Below, in pieces: positions 61,022 through 64,000 of a stretch of DNA of 64,000 nt. The position numbers and the translations under genes were made by a program. The DNA is taken from IMG/VR virus record IMGVR_UViG_3300012000_000012, positions 1 to 64,000 of that record; one strand, written 5' to 3'. Position 1 is the stretch's first letter. Each line of letters starts with the position of its first letter. The stretch is from a virus. Under the pieces are notes generated by a model, which was not told the DNA's origin, searched no databases, and saw only the letters and a program-made list of their open reading frames with translations.

Positions 61022-61429
61022 ATGAACGATTTTATTGCTGCTGCTCTGGTTTCTACGATTTGTCTGGTTGGTCTGGTTTGCTTTGTGTTGTTTCATATCT
61101 ATCGTGGATTGAATGATTCGCTGATTACTGCTAGGATCGGTGGTGTTTATAACTTTGAGTATGAACAGCCGGTTACTGGTGATCCTGAGCGTTTTATGGC
61201 TAAGGTTCTTAGTGTGCATCGTCTTAGCAATGATAGCATCGCTAGGTTGAATGCTACTAGTCGTTATCGAAGACACGATGGACAGTTTGTGCGTACTCAT
61301 CATCTGGTAACTGCTCAAACGCCGGATGGTAAGATTCGCAATTTCTACGCCGAACGTACTCGCAATGTGCGTCGTCCCCTCTTGGGTAGTACGCTCTTCA
61401 AGAGTGGTTTGGCCGCTATGATGTTCTGA
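61022..61429 (+). CDS. small membrane-anchored protein
   Basis: 135 residues with one N-terminal transmembrane helix (about residues 5-27, FIAAALVSTICLVGLVCF) and a basic soluble domain (RYRRHDGQFVRTHHLV, FYAERTRNVRR). Ribosome site AAAGGAAAAAG. Topology N-out or N-in not clear. Recognised only as a common phage membrane-protein type. Followed by intergenic element E. Confidence 0.65.
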   Translation: MNDFIAAALVSTICLVGLVCFVLFHIYRGLNDSLITARIGGVYNFEYEQPVTGDPERFMAKVLSVHRLSNDSIARLNATSRYRRHDGQFVRTHHLVTAQTPDGKIRNFYAERTRNVRRPLLGSTLFKSGLAAMMF

Positions 61430-61440
61430 ATATCGCCCAA

Positions 61441-61527
61441 TCGCTCTAAGTTCTTGCTAGTAAAGGACTTAGGGCGAGATGGGCGGGCAGCTTTTGACGT
61501 AAGTGCTTGCTCATCAACAACTTAGGA
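61441..61527. repeat. early intergenic element, copy E
   Basis: Order: CTAAGTTCTTG, AAAGGACTTAGGG, CGAGATGGGCGGGCAGC core, GACGTAAGTGCTTG, CAACAACTTAGG. The inner core differs most from the other copies here. Followed by the family I promoter at 61546-61573. Confidence 0.8.
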
Positions 61528-61545
61528 TTTTCTAAAGAAAACCTC

Positions 61546-61573
61546 TTGACAAGCCGATACTATCTAGTAGAAT
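61546..61573 (+). promoter_or_regulatory. early promoter, family I
   Basis: TTGACA, 16-bp spacer AGCCGATACTATCTAG, TAGAAT. Drives the 61594 gene. Confidence 0.85.
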
Positions 61574-61593
61574 GACTCCGACGGGAGAACATT

Positions 61594-61773
61594 ATGAATT
61601 ACACTTGGGCCGTTTGGCAAAATAATCGTCTGGTGGGTTATGTCGAGTCGTCTAGTGAATGGAACGCTATTAGATTAGCCCATAGCAAGTATGGCTCCTG
61701 TTTATATGTGGAACGATGTTTGATGGGTGTGGGTCCAAAAACAAAGGAAAAAGAATGCCAAATTGGTGCATGA
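61594..61773 (+). CDS. early small protein, unknown
   Basis: 59 residues (MNYTWAVWQNNRLVGYVES). A beta-like start with Trp/Asn, and a Lys-rich end. Ribosome site ACGGGAG. Its last 19 bases overlap the start of the next gene (ATG 61755) in another frame. Confidence 0.6.
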   Translation: MNYTWAVWQNNRLVGYVESSSEWNAIRLAHSKYGSCLYVERCLMGVGPKTKEKECQIGA

Positions 61774-62234
61774 ACAAGTTGACAGTTTCTCATGCCAACC
61801 CTGACATGGTTGACCGATTTGAGAATGCCTATAATCTTGGTAAGGCTTGTAATGAGTTTTTACCATTACCAGAGGGTGAGGATTGGTATAACTGGCAGAT
61901 AAATAACTGGGGAACCAAGTGGGATATTGGTGCCGATATTGGTACAGAGAAGGAAGAGCGTTATGGTTTGAAGGCCACAAGAGTTGATAATGAGGTTAGT
62001 TGCTCTTTTGACTCTGCTTGGAGTCCTCCTGTGGGTTTGTATGAAAAACTGGTAGACTTGGGATATGATGTAAAGGCAACGTATTGGGAACCCGGAATGG
62101 CTTTCTGTGGTATTTGGGATAATGGTGTTGATCACTATGTAGATTATCAGAGCAAGGATATGATTCCTGTAGCATTATGGAATGAGTATGATATGCAGGA
62201 GTTTTTCGAAGATGATGAGGAAGTAAACGCCTAA
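61755..62234 (+). CDS. DUF1281 / Api92-like protein
   Basis: 159 residues from ATG 61755 (MPNWCMNKLTVSH). The MPNWCxNxLxV start and the later segments ENAYNLGKACNEFLPLP, NWGTKWD and SFDSAWSPPVGLYEKLVDL are typical of this ferredoxin-like family, which is common on phages and plasmids and has no known catalytic activity. An earlier in-frame start (61716) is rejected because it loses the family start. Followed by intergenic element F. Confidence 0.8.
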   Translation: MPNWCMNKLTVSHANPDMVDRFENAYNLGKACNEFLPLPEGEDWYNWQINNWGTKWDIGADIGTEKEERYGLKATRVDNEVSCSFDSAWSPPVGLYEKLVDLGYDVKATYWEPGMAFCGIWDNGVDHYVDYQSKDMIPVALWNEYDMQEFFEDDEEVNA

Positions 62235-62240
62235 AACGCC

Positions 62241-62332
62241 ACTCGTTCTAAGTTCTTTGCCCAAAGGGACTTAGGGCGAGATTGGCCGGCCCGCATCGTC
62301 GTAAGTCCTTGTCTCGTAACGCTTTACAACAA
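62241..62332. repeat. early intergenic element, copy F
   Basis: Order: CTAAGTTCTTTG, AAAGGGACTTAGGG, CGAGATTGGCCGGCCCGC core, CGTCGTAAGTCCTTG, TAACGCTTTACAACAAA. The best symmetric copy, with TAAGTCCTT exactly inverted relative to AAGG(G)ACTTA. Followed by the promoter at 62357. Confidence 0.85.
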
Positions 62333-62356
62333 AATATTTTTTCTGGATTTTTTCTC

Positions 62357-62384
62357 TTGACAGGCCGATAATAGACTGTAGAAT
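62357..62384 (+). promoter_or_regulatory. early promoter, family I
   Basis: TTGACA, 16-bp spacer GGCCGATAATAGACTG, TAGAAT. It drives the non-coding transcript at 62385-62690. Confidence 0.85.
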
Positions 62385-62690
62385 GATTGAGTAAGACAAA
62401 ACAAACTTTCGTGGGTCAAGCAGGACTAGATTAGATAACCTATTGGGGACGTCTGTGCTGGTTATGCACTGGGAACCGATACTAATCTATGGGGGATCGC
62501 ATCCTCACCACGACCAATATAACCAGTAACCGTTCCCAAGAGCCAGACTAACCGGAACATGATGCTAGCAGTTCATCCGGTTATAGGGAGGATTTCCGTG
62601 GACGGTTTCCATCCGATCCTGACAAGGGGTAATCGTGTGGATTATAGAATCGGGGCGTAAAAGATTCCGCTGGTACAATATATAAGCCCT
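62385..62690 (+). ncRNA. candidate structured non-coding RNA
   Basis: About 300 bases with no convincing gene follow the promoter at 62357-62384 and end in element G. Complementary segments: AGATTAG (62428-62434) with CTAATCT (62482-62488), GTGC with GCAC around 62455-62469, GGGGAT with ATCCTC (62492-62506), TAACCGGA (62549-62556) with TCCGGTTA (62576-62583), and AGGAT with ATCCT (62589-62620). The order of stems suggests a folded RNA. No known RNA family is recognised. A 33-codon frame (62559-62660) overlaps it but has no ribosome site. Confidence 0.55.
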
Positions 62691-62768
62691 TGCTACTAAA
62701 CAACTTAGAGCAAAACGGGCCGGCCCGCATCGACGCAAGTGCTTGATCCGTAATGGCTTACAGCAAAA
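62682..62768. repeat. early intergenic element, copy G
   Basis: Order: TAAGCCCTTG, AACAACTTAGAG, AACGGGCCGGCCCGC core, GACGCAAGTGCTTG, TAATGGCTTACAGCAAAA, then TTTTTTTT. It follows the ncRNA candidate and precedes the promoter at 62790. Confidence 0.8.
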
Positions 62769-62789
62769 CATTTTTTTTAAGAATACCGC

Positions 62790-62818
62790 TTGACAGTGAC
62801 GATAATAGATAATAGAAT
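62790..62818 (+). promoter_or_regulatory. early promoter, family I
   Basis: TTGACA, 17-bp spacer starting GTGACGATAATAGATAA, TAGAAT. CGAT is conserved at the same place as in the other copies. Drives the 62837 operon. Confidence 0.85.
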
Positions 62819-62836
62819 GGTGGAAAAGGAGATAGC

Positions 62837-63115
62837 ATGACCGTTAACGAACTTATTGAGCAGTTGAAGAATTATCCGTCTGATATGAGGGTTCTTACTC
62901 TTGGTTATGAGGGTGGGTATAATGATATCGACCTGAAAACTGAAGGTATTATTTTTAACTATAATAATAAAGATACTTGGTACATTGGGCCTCATGAATC
63001 TGCCAAGTATGCTGAGATGGGTCAACCTAACGATTGGCAGAGCAGAGTGGATATCGAAAAGAATGCGTACTTCGATAAGGGTACAAAGTGTGTTGTTATT
63101 GTGAGAACAGCATGA
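62837..63115 (+). CDS. conserved small phage protein, paralogue 1
   Basis: 92 residues (MTVNELIEQLKNYPSDMRV) with ribosome site AAAGGAG. The first ~32 residues (to GYEGGYNDI) are almost identical to those of the 63368-63598 product; the rest is more divergent and ends FDKGTKCVVIV. This type (MTVxELIxxLxxYPxDMxV) is common in phages and has no known function. Overlaps the next gene by 4 bases. Confidence 0.75.
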   Translation: MTVNELIEQLKNYPSDMRVLTLGYEGGYNDIDLKTEGIIFNYNNKDTWYIGPHESAKYAEMGQPNDWQSRVDIEKNAYFDKGTKCVVIVRTA

Positions 63116-63249
63116 AAGTTTACGTTGTATTTGATATTCCCGGCGTTGATCCAGACGATGAAGATGCTGACGAGATTATCGCAGTATTAGAAGATACTAT
63201 TGACGAACTGGGTTACGAATGGTATATTGATGATGCTACTGAGGACTAA
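63112..63249 (+). CDS. 45-residue acidic protein
   Basis: MKVYVVFDIPGVDPDDEDAD, ferredoxin-like beta-alpha pattern with about 19 Asp/Glu. Starts at the ATGA overlap with the previous stop. Unrecognised. The 63252 gene follows by 2 bases. Confidence 0.65.
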   Translation: MKVYVVFDIPGVDPDDEDADEIIAVLEDTIDELGYEWYIDDATED

Positions 63250-63251
63250 GA

Positions 63252-63368
63252 ATGAGAATCTTTCGTAAAATAATTCTATTTTTCCCGTCTTTGACCATGT
63301 TCTTTCTAGCATACTTCACTTTCGTTTGTGATAATGAGGCTACTAAATTTACTTTTAGGTGGGAATAA
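63252..63368 (+). CDS. 38-residue membrane peptide
   Basis: MRIFRKIILFFPSLTMFFL, one transmembrane helix with a basic start and a short polar tail. The TAA overlaps the following ATG by one base (TAATG). Function unknown. Confidence 0.6.
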   Translation: MRIFRKIILFFPSLTMFFLAYFTFVCDNEATKFTFRWE

Positions 63369-63598
63369 TGACCGTTAATGAACTTATTGAGCAGTTGAAG
63401 AACTATCCGTCTGATATGAGGGTATTGACTCTCGGGTATGAGGGTGGGTATAATGATATTCAACTCAGTACCGAAGATATCGTATTGAACTTCAAAGAGA
63501 ATGATGCTTGGTATTATGGCCCTCATGAATGTGTCAAGTATACTGATAGTGATATTAGTCTGAAGTGTGTTATTGTTGGAAGGGGTAGGGTGGGATAA
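63368..63598 (+). CDS. conserved small phage protein, paralogue 2
   Basis: 76 residues from ATG 63368 (MTVNELIEQLKNYPSDMRV). It matches the 62837-63115 product strongly in the first half and more loosely later (WYYGPHECVKYTD with WYIGPHESAKYAE). An upstream GTG at 63359 is less likely than this start, which follows AGGTGGGAATA. Confidence 0.75.
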   Translation: MTVNELIEQLKNYPSDMRVLTLGYEGGYNDIQLSTEDIVLNFKENDAWYYGPHECVKYTDSDISLKCVIVGRGRVG

Positions 63599-63599
63599 A

Positions 63600-63794
63600 A
63601 TGAACTGGAGAAGTGGACAACCTATTGATATGGGCTACTATCTTTGTGCTATTATTGGTAGTAATAAGCCTAGTGAATTATATTGGGATGGTTCTTCTTG
63701 GAGTTATCAAAATAACGATTGGGAAACTCTTGATAGTAATGAGGTTGCATATTATATGTATCTTGGTGATATTCCTATGCCGGAGGGTTGGTAA
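63600..63794 (+). CDS. DUF551-like small protein
   Basis: 64 residues from ATG 63600 (MNWRSGQPIDMGYYLCAII). The run W, GxYL, YWDGSSW, V-x-Y-Y-M, P-M-P-E-G-W resembles the DUF551 pattern, a family of small phage and prophage proteins of unknown role. The ATG is taken because an upstream in-frame ATG overlaps the preceding gene. Confidence 0.6.
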   Translation: MNWRSGQPIDMGYYLCAIIGSNKPSELYWDGSSWSYQNNDWETLDSNEVAYYMYLGDIPMPEGW

Positions 63795-63958
63795 TGAAAA
63801 CCGAAAATGTTGAACTTCAAGAACTAAAACAACTTGTTAATGAGTTTTTGGACGCTATTTATTATGTGCCTTTTAGGGCTGTAGATTGTGATCAAGATAC
63901 TGTTGAAGATTTGTGGGAAAAGTTGGCCGATGCTGTAGATTCTAAAAAGAAGAGATAA
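63794..63958 (+). CDS. 54-residue early protein, unknown
   Basis: MKTENVELQELKQLVNEFL, helical, with a Lys-rich end (VDSKKKR). Starts by a one-base TAATG overlap with the 63600-63794 gene. No family recognised. Confidence 0.65.
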   Translation: MKTENVELQELKQLVNEFLDAIYYVPFRAVDCDQDTVEDLWEKLADAVDSKKKR

Positions 63959-63964
63959 AATCTA

Positions 63965-64000
63965 ATGGAATGGATTAGTTTTTTTGAGAAGCAGCCATAT
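63965..64000 (+). CDS. start of a DUF551-like gene, cut by the window edge
   Basis: ATG 63965 opens a frame (MEWISFFEKQPY) that continues past the window. The first residues resemble the MxWI start of DUF551 proteins. No more can be judged. Confidence 0.45.
   Translation, partial: MEWISFFEKQPY

Noticed and set aside
62559-62660. 33-codon frame inside the ncRNA candidate
   Set aside because: It has no ribosome site and lies across two predicted stems, so I did not list it as a gene.
62385-62690. tRNA or tmRNA in the 600-base gap
   Set aside because: No cloverleaf, T-loop GTTCRA with paired arms, or CCA end could be fitted. Structured but not a tRNA.

Overview
The window is part of the genome of an uncultured tailed double-stranded DNA bacteriophage (Caudoviricetes). 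It holds a complete HK97-type head module (TerS candidate, TerL, portal, protease-scaffold, decoration, major capsid), an unusually large set of tail fibre and adhesin genes, a tail tube and a tape-measure gene. No sheath or baseplate gene is recognisable here, so the virion may be siphovirus-like, but the genome continues past both ends. The host cannot be named from the sequence. There are no ribosomal, tRNA or host-type operons and no CRISPR array.

Layout. Positions 1-55.65 kb are AT-rich by eye and almost entirely minus-strand, so this block reads from right to left: a gp55-like late sigma factor, TerS candidate, GDP-mannose 4,6-dehydratase, HNH and ERCC4 nucleases, a cysteine-cluster protein, TerL (carrying a 353-residue LAGLIDADG intein), portal, protease fused to scaffold, decoration, major capsid, head-tail connector candidate, then fibres (Mtd-N-like, S74 chaperone, FN3/LCCL/discoidin), three cysteine-rich paralogues, a 3,708-residue adhesin, Ig and neck genes, tail tube, tail-assembly candidates and the tape measure (cut by the left edge). 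One plus-strand cassette (24.98-27.21 kb) breaks this block. It encodes a HAD-family protein and a PAPS-type sulfotransferase, with its own promoter-like and palindromic operator-like sequences.

At 55.65-55.73 kb transcription diverges. To the right the DNA is GC-richer by eye and holds about 25 very small plus-strand genes, probably early or host-takeover functions. Most of these are in short units behind their own sigma70-like promoter (TTGnnn, mostly 16 bp, TAGAAT-like). Seven copies of a ~90-bp pseudo-palindromic element separate the units, and two copies of an iteron module (three GCAAAATGCT repeats each) lie near the divergence point. A ~300-nt structured non-coding transcript candidate sits at 62.4-62.7 kb. 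Several early genes are duplicated.

How it fits together. The early region looks like a cassette array whose units share a promoter and spacer architecture, comparable in layout to the promoter-stem-loop cassettes of T4-like phages. The sigma factor at the head of the minus-strand block would suit a later switch to structural genes. The dehydratase, sulfotransferase and HAD-type gene suggest that the phage alters glycans of the host surface or of its own fibres. The observations most worth following up are the early intergenic element, the sulfotransferase cassette inside the fibre cluster, a HAD phosphatase-like domain inside the tape measure, an LCCL domain in a phage fibre, and a GC-rich mosaic tip in one of three cysteine-rich fibre paralogues.
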